Positions 10,020-19,555 of a stretch of DNA of 22,469 nt are shown in pieces (within the stretch, counting starts at the first letter, position 1; each line of letters opens with the position of its first letter). The notes below the pieces were generated by a model that worked only from the letters and a program-made list of their open reading frames with translations, had not been told where the DNA came from and did not search any database. Source of the stretch: Spirogloea muscicola (taxonomy: Eukaryota > Streptophyta > Zygnematophyceae > Spirogloeales > Spirogloeaceae); assembly GCA_009602725.1 (NCBI GenBank), contig WELB01000297.1, positions 112,206 through 134,674 of the forward strand, given 5' to 3'. A program made the position numbers and the translations under genes.

Positions 10020-10400
10020 CCCGGTCCGGTTCAGTGAGGCCCACGAGAGAGAGAGAGGCGCAGCCCTGCTGCCGCCTGCTGCCGCAGCACGTCAACGCGG
10101 CCGTGTGCTGCCTACTACCGCAGCCCGTCGCTGCAGCCCGTCGCTGCGGATCTTCACCGGCTCTCCTGTGAGTTATCTGTGGCTGCTCCCCTCGGGGACA
10201 TTTGCTGGCCCGTACCCAAGAGGTGAGTCGCCGTCTGTCGGCGGCGCCTCAGGGCAAGGTATCCGCTACGTCGTATGCGTGTGGTGCTTCGCTGTGCTGG
10301 GGGTTCGTCTATATACCCCAACTGACCAAATGCAATAAGGACGATCTAACCCTGACTGTGCGTGTAGGGGTTGGGATCTTGCTGGGTGTGCATTATTTCA
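10020..10400 (+). mobile_element. Second LTR-like copy, plus orientation
   Basis: Reading forward, the blocks GAGAGAGAGAGAGGCGCAGC, GTCGCTGCGG, CCGGCTCTCC-TGTGAGT and GGCGGCGCCTCAGGGCAAGG occur in the same order as in the reverse complement of about 9450-9000. The splice-donor-like site is also kept (GTGAGT here, GTAAGT there). The relation is diverged and was judged by eye. A poly(A)-type AATAAA lies downstream near 10497. Confidence 0.35.
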
Positions 10401-10539
10401 TTGGACGAGCTACGATCCTTGTTGACTTACTTTGACATTCCGATACAGCACATGCTCTGTATGCTCTGGGTTGGCAACGTGACTCCAATTTATTGTAATA
10501 AATTTCCCTTACACACACATCAAGTGATGGGTTGTCCTT

Positions 10540-11380
10540 GTTGGATTCAACAATGGAGTGTTTTAGGCGCCAACCCACTTTACACGGTGAAGCACTCACG
10601 CACCAGCGGAGTAGAAGACAGGGCCTGTGGCGCCGAGCGCCCTCCACCATGCTCACCACTGCCTACAAGAAGCGAGCTCCTCCACAGAAAGTGGCTCTCC
10701 CGCAGGGAGCCAAAGGCTGTGAACAGCCAGTTCGGAAATAATTGACAACGACCGAAGTGAGAGGACGCTTCCAGGAGAGGGCGGTGGCTGGGAGAGGCCA
10801 CCCCGAAACATCAGGCTTGACAAGGCTCGAAGGGGCCGCAGTCCTCGCCTTTTCACAGCCTCGCCCCCCTTTAGAGGAAGGTCCGAAGGGGCCGAAAAGC
10901 GCTATTTTACTAAAAGAGCCAGCTCCCATTTTCATAATTATGGTCCAGCCAACGGCACGGCTTACCTTGCTGCCAGTACCGACGAAAAGGGTTCTTCTTT
11001 ACCTCCTTGAGCACCCGCTGTGGGCCGGTAGGTCCTGTGAACTCCCCCACGGCGATGATTAAGCGTCCATTTGCAAAAATTTTGGAGAAAATGTTCGTGC
11101 CCATTGCTCATGCTTTTCTTGCGCAGGCCAATCACAGCCAACGGCCTGTACTGGTAGAGTCTATCTTATGGCTTGGTCCTTCGGGCTGCTGGCCTCTCAC
11201 AGCATTGCCCTACGACTCTTCCCCACAGTAGCATCACTGCGAGCCGTATCTCGGACCGTCGCTCGCAGGTGTGGTGGATACTGAGCCCGACCCGTCCCGC
11301 TTAAAGGCACCCGTTTTGCCTACCACTGTCGCGTCACAACTCGTGAGCACGTCGACCAATGTCTGTCCCCCTGAGATAAC
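10540..11380. other. Repeat-derived stretch without a gene
   Basis: The sequence contains several copies, in both orientations, of the dispersed CACAGCC motif (for example AAAGGCTGTGAACAGCCAG near 10714 and TTTTCACAGCCTCGCCCCCC near 10849). I find no supported gene. Open frames on both strands overlap and are of similar quality. Confidence 0.45.
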
Positions 11381-11934
11381 TTACGAATGAGAATTGCAAG
11401 CCAAGGACAGCTGTATAAATTTGTCAAAAGGCAAATTCAGGGCCAAGGCACTCAGTGGTCCAAAGAAGCAAGCATCCAAGCAAATAGGAGCGCCACATCT
11501 CCACTGGGCACAGGGGTGAAGCACAGCCTGCTTCTGCCCCCAGCCCACTACAAGACCCGACCATAAGATCGAATCAACATTTGGCGCAGCCCTGCCTCCG
11601 CCAGAGCGTCCGGCTACTTGCCAGAAACTCCTCACAGATAGCCACAGGCGGTTGCCACCTCCGCCGCTGGAGCCACCCCAAAAGTGNCTAGCTCTTGTGC
11701 CAGCAGCTAAGGCTCGACCAGCTTTCTGATGCAGAGCATACGCCTGAGCTCGTTGCAGACAGGTTGACACTCGACGTCGCAGAAATGACAGATAGGCTGC
11801 CGGCATACCCATCTGGGCTGGGAGCATATCCTCGCGTCGTGCATATCCCAGACTCGCTATGTTCTCGAGTAGGGTATGGAAGCGAGGACCTAAGCAGCCG
11901 AAAGTGTCGATTGCGGCCGGGAGGAGAATGGGGC
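11381..11934. other. Open on both strands, no gene called; contains an N at 11687
   Basis: A 192-codon minus-strand frame and a 123-codon plus-strand frame partly overlap here. Neither shows a domain, a signal peptide or exon boundaries I can defend. The ambiguous base at 11687 falls inside the longer frame. This could be a fragment of an old gene, but the sequence does not decide it. Confidence 0.3.
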
Positions 11935-12312
11935 CAAGGGCTGCGAAAAGCCAGCCCAAAAGAATTCACAAAGGTTCAGAGGGGCCTAAGAGCGGTGAGC
12001 GGCTACAAAAGAAAGGGCTCGCCCATTGAGGATAGGGGCTGGACAAGCCAGCCCAAAAAAGAATGAACAAAGAACGAGAAGGGGGCCAGAGGAAGCCAGA
12101 GGAAGCGCTAAGAAACCAAAGCACACAAAGAAAGAAAGCAGCTACAAATTACTCAGTAACCCCTGCTAAGCAGCCGCAAATCAGAGAGGCTAGGGTCCTG
12201 GAAGTGGGAAGAGCAGCTACAAAGGGGCCTGAGGATGCGATGGGAAAAACAGGGGGAGGATGGATCACTCAGTAATTGCGAGTGAGGAGCCTCAGATCCG
12301 ACAGACTAGCTG
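11935..12312 (-). repeat. Composite dispersed repeat, inverted copy
   Basis: On the minus strand this interval carries, in order, the CAGCTAGTCTGTCGGATCTG block, GATCCATCCTCCCCCTG, a CCTCAGGCCCCTTTGTAGCTG block, and TTTTTTGGGCTGGCTTGTCC with CTATCCTCAATGGGCGAGCCC. The same blocks occur on the plus strand between 12795 and 13370. The two copies therefore form a large, interrupted inverted arrangement. Confidence 0.7.
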
Positions 12313-12448
12313 CCGGGAAGCTATCACCCTGACGAAAGCCAGAGGCCGCAGCAAGAGCACGGCCAGCACGCAGATGCAGAGCGTGGACCATGGACCGCAT
12401 TTATCTAGCATTCAGGCATCGATTAGCGACCTTAATGTTTTGACCCGT

Positions 12449-12553
12449 GGTTATTGAGCGGGTCAAATTGCTGTAGATTATGTAGGTCTTTAGATGTTCT
12501 TGCCTCTGTACTTGGCCTTTGGCCTTCGTTTGTTTCAAATACACGAAACTTCC
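12449..12553 (+). repeat. Dispersed repeat, about 105 bp, copy 2
   Basis: Matches 6096-6201 closely (GAGCGGGTCAAATTGCTGTA, then the shared GGCCTTTGGCCTTCGTTTGT and CAAATACACGAAA). No coding signal is visible in it. Confidence 0.85.
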
Positions 12554-12659
12554 TCAGGAAATAGCAAGCGCGGCGCCCCCTCAGGAAAGAAAGATAATGA
12601 GTGGCTCTCCTGAAAGCCAGCTCAACAAGAATTGACAATCAGGGAAGGGTTCGCAGACG

Positions 12660-12905
12660 GGCTCTTTTTCGCAGCCCTTGCCCCCATTGGGAGTGCCACT
12701 TCTTCTTTTTCTCAAGCCTTGCCCCCATTGGGAGAAAGAAGATAGAGCCAGTTGCTTTTCCACGTCCGGGAAAACCCCCTTCTCTATGGGCGAGCCATAT
12801 TCTTTTTTGGGCTGGCTGTTCCAGCCCCTATCCTCAATGGGCGAGCTCTTTCTTCTCTATGGGCGAGCACTTCCAGCCCATATCCTCACTGGGCGAGCCC
12901 TCTCT
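12660..12905 (+). repeat. Cluster of tandem degenerate repeat units
   Basis: Repeated blocks of CCTTGCCCCCATTGGGAG, CTCTATGGGCGAGC, TTTTTTGGGCTGGCTGTTCC and CTATCCTCAATGGGCGAGCTC alternate every 50-60 bases. Open frames through it are translated repeats. A pyrimidine-rich tail runs on to about 13170. Confidence 0.75.
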
Positions 12906-13187
12906 TCTTTCTTGTTTTCCCATTTGCACTTCCAATATGTCTCTCCCTGGCTTCTTTCTTTGGCCTTCTCTCCCTTTTCTCCATTTTTGCACTAGTTCTT
13001 GCCTCAACACAACAATGTATTGGCTTGAATTGGCCATGCTTTCAAATTCATGCGCGTCGCGCGCCTTCCCTCGTCCTCTTTCTCCACTTATTCCTACATC
13101 CTCTCTCCCTGGCTTGTCTTGCTTTCTCTACCATCCTCCTCTCCTCCCCCCCCGTCCCCCCTCTCCCCCCTGGGGATAGATTTTCGG

Positions 13188-13372
13188 CAGCTAGTCTGTC
13201 GGATCTGCGGCTCCTCACTAGTAACTACTGAGTGATCCATCCTCCCCCTGTGCTGACATGACATCTTCAGGCCCCTCTGTAGCTGCTAAACGCTTGTCGG
13301 CCCCTCCAAACCCTTGTCAATTCTTTTTGGGCTGGCTTATCACAGCCCTTGCCCCCATTTGGAGTGCCATTT
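13188..13372 (+). repeat. Composite dispersed repeat, direct copy
   Basis: It starts CAGCTAGTCTGTCGGATCTG, continues through GATCCATCCTCCCCCTG and CAGGCCCCTCTGTAGCTGCT, and ends with TTTTTGGGCTGGCTTATCAC plus CCATTTGGAGTGCC. It is the direct counterpart of 11935-12312. Confidence 0.75.
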
Positions 13373-13470
13373 CTTCTCTTCTCCCAACAACCAGACACCC
13401 ACACACACACCACGTATTCCAATGAACTCAGAATAGATATTCAGTAAAATCTGTCGAAGCTTATATCCTG

Positions 13471-13636
13471 TATAACGTTATCAAATTCTGGCGAACCGAG
13501 TCGGTTCAGTGGCGTAAGCTTATAGTCCTCTATATCTGAGAAAAATATGGAGAAAAATATGGAGTATGGAAATATAGAGGACTATAAACTTACGCCACTG
13601 AACCGACTCGATTCGCCAGAATTTGATAACGTTATA
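13471..13636. repeat. Long hairpin inside the pogo-like element
   Basis: The arm 13471-13535 (starting TATAACGTTATCAAATTCTG) is the reverse complement of 13572-13636 over 65 bases with only a couple of mismatches. The loop is about 36 bases, with AAAAATATGGAG repeated twice. A transcript across it would fold into near-perfect double-stranded RNA. Confidence 0.85.
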
Positions 13637-13705
13637 CAGATAATAAGCTAATAGAGGATAAGCTTATACCTATGGATATCTCTTATTAACGCGCATTCTT
13701 CATGG

Positions 13706-13797
13706 ACGGACCGTGCGGCCGAACCGTGCGGCGGACCGTGCGACGGCGTGCAACCGTGCGACGGCCGTGCGACGGCCGTGCGACGGACCGTGCGACC
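13706..13797 (+). repeat. GACCGTGCG minisatellite
   Basis: About seven to eight copies of a unit of 11-13 bases based on ACCGTGCGACGG lie inside the pogo-like element. The short open frame across it is a translated repeat. Confidence 0.8.
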
Positions 13798-13872
13798 TGT
13801 GTACCGTTATGTCCTGTGTATCATTATACAAACCTCCCCAACCGGCCGCATACGCTTAGACAGGTTTTACTG

Positions 13873-15347
13873 TATTTCTGAAGGGGAAAATGTGGAGTCA
13901 CCTAGATTGGTCAACGATCTTGCTGTAACAGTGTCCCTTGAAATTCTCAAGGAATATTTTGCTATCTATATGATTGAGAAGGGCTTGTGGAAAGGTTCAC
14001 TTTAGGAGGTCAATTCATGCCTTTGTCTGAGAAACTTCAAGAGGTGATTGAATCAAGCTTCTCATATGCACCCACTCTGTACACACGCCGCTCTCTTCCC
14101 CCACTTTAACCCTTCTTTCAACCTCCCCCCCTTCTTCCTGTCTGTACTCCTACCATCCTCCTTCCGCGTTGCACTGTTATTGGAACACTGTTACTCCCAT
14201 CATTTGCCGTCAGTCCTTGAGCATAAATCACCCATCACCAGTCTCTTCGCTCCCTGTACTCGTAGGCAATGCATCAACCTTACCTCCCCCTTTCTGCGAA
14301 GTTCTTCCATTTTCTTTGTCTTCCTCTCTCCTCTCGCTCAATGCTTTACAGGGACGATAGCAAGGACAAATCACCAAGCGTGGTCCGCCTTTTCTTGCAT
14401 GTGTAGACATCCTTGCTAGACTCTGCTAGACACTTATGCATCTTACAAACCCCTTAGGCGCCTGACAATTGCACCTGAAAAAAATGATGTGCCTGTGGAT
14501 GCAGCATCTTGCATGTGAATCTTGCTCATTATGCCTGCTTAGGCAATCATACAGAATTTCTAATTATATCATGTAGGCAGCTTTCAGAAACAAATATCTG
14601 AAGCTGTCATTGTTGAGTTCTTCTACATACAACCTTGTCATATCCTATTTGGGAAGATGTAGGCGCTTATGAAAAGCAGCCCCCCAACGGGAGTACTGAG
14701 AGGGCCCTGTTGCCCAGCCTGACGGCTCCACATCCCTGAATTGCACACCCCATTCATCTGTATTGCACTCGGTCGATCTTCACAGCCGCACTTTCTCTAA
14801 CTTCAGAATAGTCAATCTTCTAGCGCATCCGTATGAGTCATCAGGCTCTGCAACTCACAACTGCATATCGACCGCTGAGGCAAGGCAAGTTGAGAACTTC
14901 AAAGCAGTGTACTTTCTAGTCTCACTGGTTTGATATAGCAAGCTCCGCAATCTCCATGTAATCACAAGTCCATCACTTCACAAACAATGACCACAATTAA
15001 TGCCGTTACATCCCACATGAACCCCATCATTTGGTCCGTCGTCTCCGCCAGAGCACACATCACATCCTTGTGTATTACATCTGCAAAAGTAGGCACCCGT
15101 CCCAAAGGTACAGGTACAATTATGGTTCGCACAGACTGGACAAGTTGCCAAAACAATGCGAACTCATGAGATTCTGCAACCAAGGACCACTATATTTGCT
15201 CAATAGCAGAGCACAGCACATCTACAGGATGCACACGAACTTGGCAGGTTACTGGAGCTAACACCTGCACGACTGTCGGTTCCGGTGCAGCTAGCATGGT
15301 TAAAGGCCTTGCAAGTGTGGTCGCGTCTAGCCATATACAGGAGCTAT
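13873..15347. repeat. Segmental duplication, copy B, ending at the viral junction
   Basis: This is the counterpart of 974-2490. It begins at the TA after the pogo-like element and matches copy A to CATATACAGGAGCTA, where similarity ends abruptly and virus-type coding begins. Relative to copy A it lacks 24 bases near 14783, a loss bounded by the direct repeat CAGCCGC. Apart from the relic exon at 14978-15144 it shows no gene; 13873-14977 corresponds to the 3' flank in copy A. Confidence 0.9.
14978..15144 (-). pseudogene. Duplicated last exon of the cysteine-rich gene, without its acceptor
   Basis: This is the equivalent of exon 4 at 2120-2286, with the same 167-nt length, the same frame and TGA stop. 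All 11 cysteines are kept. Eight codons differ by amino acid (for example D to N three times and Y to F) and one only silently (CTG to TTG). The splice acceptor is TTTTGGCAA where copy A has TTTTGGCAG, so normal splicing should fail. An in-phase CCAG nine bases further in could in principle substitute. The upstream exons are absent because viral DNA begins about 200 bases away. I call it a relic exon, with some doubt because the frame is clean. Confidence 0.6.
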
Positions 15348-16689
15348 ATTCCTTAAAACACAGGGCACCAGACGTCTGCTGTCTGTGGTTGTTTACATTC
15401 ATAACACTCAGGTAAGGGCTGTAACAAGGCCAGATAGCAGGGTTAACATCGCGATGAAGTTGTCAAAGCTACCGTGCGCAACAGCTGCGCATGTTGTGAA
15501 GTCTTTTCTCATAAAGACATTAGGAAGATACGAGCAGAAATACAGCGAGTCAAAGGGTGTGTATGGAGACCTTGCCCATAGCATAGGCATGTACGAGGAG
15601 CAGAATACAGGGCCTTTGCAAGGCATAGGAGCACTCCGATTAGAGCAGCCAGAATTGTTTGTAAACAACTACACCAGGGAGTGCCCTGTATTGCCAATCC
15701 TTATACCTGATACAGATGGGCCGCCTGAAGGCAAGCGTGTTATACGTTATCCTAAGGATAACGGCAGATTGTACACTGCACCTAGCGGGTACTTTGTTGG
15801 GCTCAAGCGCAACTATCTGAGCAACGCTAAGTTGCTCCCATATCTTGTTGCATGCTACACATCCGATCATATGCTGTCGGCTAATAAAGATACCTACAGA
15901 TATAACACTGGATATACGTGCAAAGTCGACAGAGAAGTGCACAGACCAGTGCCAAGGTCAATATGAGGGGCGCAATCGTGCTACCTTAGGGTAGGCGTAG
16001 GCCCCTTCATTCGGTGCCTAGAGAGAGCCACAGGGCAGGGTATAGGCCAGCTGCCGTGGGCATCCCAGCTTGTAAGGCAAGAGATATGGGAGGGTAGCGA
16101 CGATATTGTAATGGCTGCTATAGAGTCTGCGGTATCTGGGTCGCTACTTTACAGGTATTTCGAGGAGCTCCTTGGAGTGTCTATACACGTGATTAGGATC
16201 GATAATGGCAAGCTCGATAGCATGCTGCCTCCCCATGTCGCACTTTACTTATAGGAACCCCCGTATCCAGGCCATGTTGTAGTCTTTGAGAACAGAAGGG
16301 TCACTTATGTTAGAGAGCACAGGTTTCATGAGGTGCTTATGTCACAAAACAAGTCTAAGATATCTGACGGCAGAGACAGTATAGTAGCATCGATTAAAAG
16401 AGACAAGTTAAAGCTATCGCTTAGACCTGCCGTGCTTAGCGGTGCAGTAGAGCAGCTTATTGACCCCTGTGGAATGTGCAGGTCAGTACCGATATTTGGA
16501 GAGATAATACCTACACTTACCAGGCCCCTATCTGTGCCTATTATGGCCGTTCCTCTGTAATATTGTGAATCTCGCATAGATAAAATGAACAGCATCAAGA
16601 CGGCTATGGGTGTCGAGACTTCTGACCCAAGCAAGAGGTCTCCACACAATATAAGTTACTTCCCTACTGACAGGTCCTTCTGGGAGTGA
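15348..16689 (+). pseudogene. 5'-truncated NCLDV gene, possibly early transcription factor large subunit (VETF-L/A7-like)
   Basis: One reading frame can be followed from the host junction to TGA 16687-16689, broken only by TGA 15964-15966, TAG 16252-16254 and TAA 16558-16560; no frameshift is needed. The first in-frame ATG is at 15454, but the frame is open and protein-like upstream to the junction, so the true 5' end is probably missing. Recognisable blocks are FVNNYTRECPVLPILIPD, a segment with YFVGLKRNYLSNAKLLPYL and ACYTSDH, YRYFEELLGVSIHVI, and LIDPCGMCRSVP. From memory these resemble the C-terminal half of a protein conserved across NCLDVs that I believe is the poxvirus A7-type early transcription factor large subunit. 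The viral origin is more secure than that family name. It abuts RPB2 directly (TGA-ATG), as in a head-to-tail viral array. Confidence 0.5.
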
Positions 16690-18311
16690 ATGTCGTACAG
16701 GAGGGGACTTATATGACAAGAAGGAGATGATTATCAGAGAGTTCTTTAGATACCATGGGTGAATTGGTGGGATAGTAGATGATTACAGAGGATATGTTGA
16801 CATGATGTTGGGCCTTGTTGAAGGGACCGTAATATTGCAGCCGACAATGACCCCAGAAGAGTGTATTGCGAAGGGAGAGAGCTACTAGTACGAGATACAA
16901 GGGCCTCTGGGCACGGTTTGCAAGATAACTGCGATGACTGACGAGGGGTTCTTTATGCTACAGGTGTAGAGAAAGTGCTGCAGATACAGGAGGCTAGGTT
17001 AAGGACGGAGCATTATGTATCTAACGACCCTCTGTATTACTCATGTAAGTGCAGCATAATGCAGTCTCCTGTGCCAGCAAGGGTGCGTATAAAAAGGACC
17101 GGGGTTGCTGATCTTGACACCTCTATGATAAACAGGGATCTTAGGGGCAAGAATTCGATATCTATATCAGAGGTCTTACTGCACCTGTTCTCTACAGACA
17201 TTGGTGACACTACCCTGATCTCCAGCTACTGCAGAGATCCGGAGATTGTACAGTTATGCACCCTGATTATGATGACCTCAACTGGATGTACCGGGGTGAC
17301 TATGATGAGTGACGCCGAAAACATCAGGGAGAAGATATTCAAAGGGCTCCAAGACTGCCAGGTTATTATGACCATAGTATTCATGCTTGTGGAGTGCTCT
17401 GCAGTATTCTTTGATCGCAGGCCACTGTCTCTTAGAGACGACTACCGCGTTAAGTGCCTGCGAACTCCAGAGAACATAGTGTACGGGATGTTCAGGTCCT
17501 GTGTGATGCGATTCCCCAGCAGGCTGCAGTATGCAGTACAGAACAGCATATACACATGTATAAAGAGAGGTGACATAGTTGTTGGTGGCAGGAAGTATGA
17601 CAAGATGGCTGTGCAGTTATCTAAGAGGTCTCTGATAGACCCTCTATCCAGAGTCAGGAGGGTTGCTGTGCCGTGCGACACAAATAGCCCTAACACAGAG
17701 ATGAGGCAGATCCACGAGAGCCAGAAGGGGTACATAAGTCCATGTGAGACGCCTGAGGGCAAGGCTGTAGGCATGAGAAAGCACCTGGCAGCTTGCTGCC
17801 TCATATCTAGGCCAGTAGACGTAACAGTACAAGACATGTGCAGCACATTTGAGAGGGCAACAGATGTTCCCCCCAATTGCACGTGGGTTATGTTAGACGG
17901 TGCAGTGATGGGGTGGAAGAAGGGTGGCCTTGACATGCTGCGTAGGCGCTTGAAGGGCGCTTATCCTATGGCCTCCTGACTGTTCAGGGGCAACATATTC
18001 AAGATTAGGTCCGCTAGTGGGAGGCCTATTAAGCCTGCAAATGTAGAGGACCACACTGTGGACTGGGATCACCCTGCGCCCTGGAATATTATGGTAACTA
18101 TTGGCAAGATAAGGTACATAGATCCTGAAGAGGACTTACAGAGCCGTACTGGGCTATGATCACGATTGGAGCACGACGCGTCACATGGAGATACACCCGT
18201 GTACGATGCTCAGTCTTGCAGCATCTCTGATACCATTCCCTGAGCACAATCAGTCGGCAAGGGACGTCTTTGCCTCGTCTATGATTAAGCAGTCTCTCCA
18301 CATAAGCAGGG

Positions 18312-18430
18312 GTAAGTTAGCGCCATGGGCTTGCAAGCTGCCGCTTTACACAAGTTGCCGATCAAACAGCCGAGGCCGAGCGAACAGCTGAGGCGGAACC
18401 AAGCAAACAGCCGGAGCCGGCAGAACAGCT
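18312..18430 (+). repeat. Acidic-repeat insertion within RPB2
   Basis: Between the block ending MIKQSLHISRG and the block ending MLQRPLVST, RPB2 relatives usually have a short conserved link. Here there is about 120 nt of unrelated sequence. It starts with GTAAGT (18312) and contains four copies of AACAGC (18365, 18383, 18406, 18424) in a degenerate unit. In the frame that continues downstream it encodes TAEAERTAEAEP-like residues. It could be an expansion, an inserted repeat, or a remnant intron with a canonical donor and unclear acceptor. Confidence 0.5.
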
Positions 18431-19512
18431 CGACAAACGGCCTATCTATGGCTGGTACGAGAAGGCATGCACTATGCTGCAAAGACCCCTCGTATCAACT
18501 ATGATAGGGAGAGAGATTGCTTACGACAGCGACCCCAATGGCGTGAATCTTGTCACATGTCTTATGTCCATTAAGGGATACAACCAGGAGGATGCAATAA
18601 TTGTGAAGGAGTCATGCATAGAGAGGGGCATGTTCTCATCTGTTGTATACAAGACTACTCATATCACCGTTGACAGTACTTGGGATAAGATATGCGGGAA
18701 AGAGGGCGTATGGACTGCAATCTCTGGCAGAGCAGAGAGGAGGCTGCTAGAGGTCAGGTCTATGCTGTCTATTCCCAGGATCGTGTCTGTCAATAGCAGA
18801 GTCATTAGCACTGGGCAGAACATCCTTGACATAACCTTCACTGAGGATAGGCAGCTACTGCTGGGAGACAAGCTGGCCTCTAGGCATGCGCAGATGGGCG
18901 TTGTGGGCATGATCATGAGCGGAGGAAGACATGCCGTCCACGAAGGACGGCATCACTCTGGACATAATATTAACCCGAGTGCTATACGGAACAGGATGAC
19001 CGTAGGGCAGCTTATAGAGGGGGTCCTTGGCAAATCATGCAGTGTGGAGGGTAAGTTGATGGCACACCTTTTATGAAGGAAAAAAGAAAGAGATACACCA
19101 TATAATGCTCGAGAGAGACACAGAGGCAGTTATACTCGGGACAACAGGAAAGGTGGTAAGAACTCCAGTAGCTATGGGCATCGTGCAGTAGATGGCCCGA
19201 CGGCATCAGGCAGCCGACAAGGTATAAGTGAGGGCAGGGGGATCTAAGAGCATGATGAGTAGGCAGCCTATTTCAGGGAGGTCCAAGGGCGGAGGGGTGA
19301 GATTTGGGGAGATAGAGAACGACTGCTTAATAGCCCACGGTGCATCGATTCTGATGACCGAGATTTGTACGAGTAGTGATGCTGTAGATGTGTACTATTG
19401 CAATGCGTGCTGCACTGTAATTGACACTAAGAGTTGCAGGGCTTGCAATAAAGCTGGCACAAAGAAGAGCGTCTCGTACCTTGTCTACAAGGACCTGATG
19501 TTACCAGGGGGA

Positions 19513-19555
19513 TACAGGCATTATTTGCACAGATATAGTGCAAATAATTCCTGTA
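19513..19555 (+). terminator. Hairpin at the 3' end of the viral RPB2 gene
   Basis: Arms 19513-19530 (TACAGGCATTATTTGCAC) and 19538-19555 pair at 17 of 18 positions around a 7-base loop, with one C-T mismatch. It lies just before the terminal TAA of the ORF. In mimivirus, palindromes at gene ends mark transcript 3' ends and polyadenylation (established for that virus). The same role here is inference. Confidence 0.55.

Larger units (their letters stand above)
13442..13872. mobile_element. Non-autonomous pogo/Tigger-like DNA element (MITE)
   Basis: The left end is CAGTAAAATCTGTCGAAGC and the right end, read on the minus strand, is CAGTAAAACCTGTCTAAGC. The first 14 bases of the inverted termini match at 13. 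The CAGTAAAACC start resembles published pogo/Tigger termini (from memory of the family). TA follows the right end at 13873-13874; TT precedes the left end. The duplicated segment at 960-985 has the uninterrupted site AGAATAGCTATACTTCTGAAGG, so filled and empty sites can be compared. The element is too short for a transposase. It contains a 65-bp-arm hairpin and a short minisatellite. Confidence 0.75.

Noticed and set aside
11381-11959. 192-codon minus-strand ORF as a host gene
   Set aside because: No domain, no signal peptide, an N inside it, and an equally open plus-strand frame overlaps it.
17442-17936. 164-codon minus-strand ORF inside RPB2
   Set aside because: It is the shadow of the best preserved RPB2 stretch on the plus strand, which carries clear family motifs.
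19051-19056. GTAAGT inside RPB2 as a second splice donor
   Set aside because: The next family motif (DGTPF) follows within a few bases in another frame, leaving no room for an intron; a small indel is the simpler reading.
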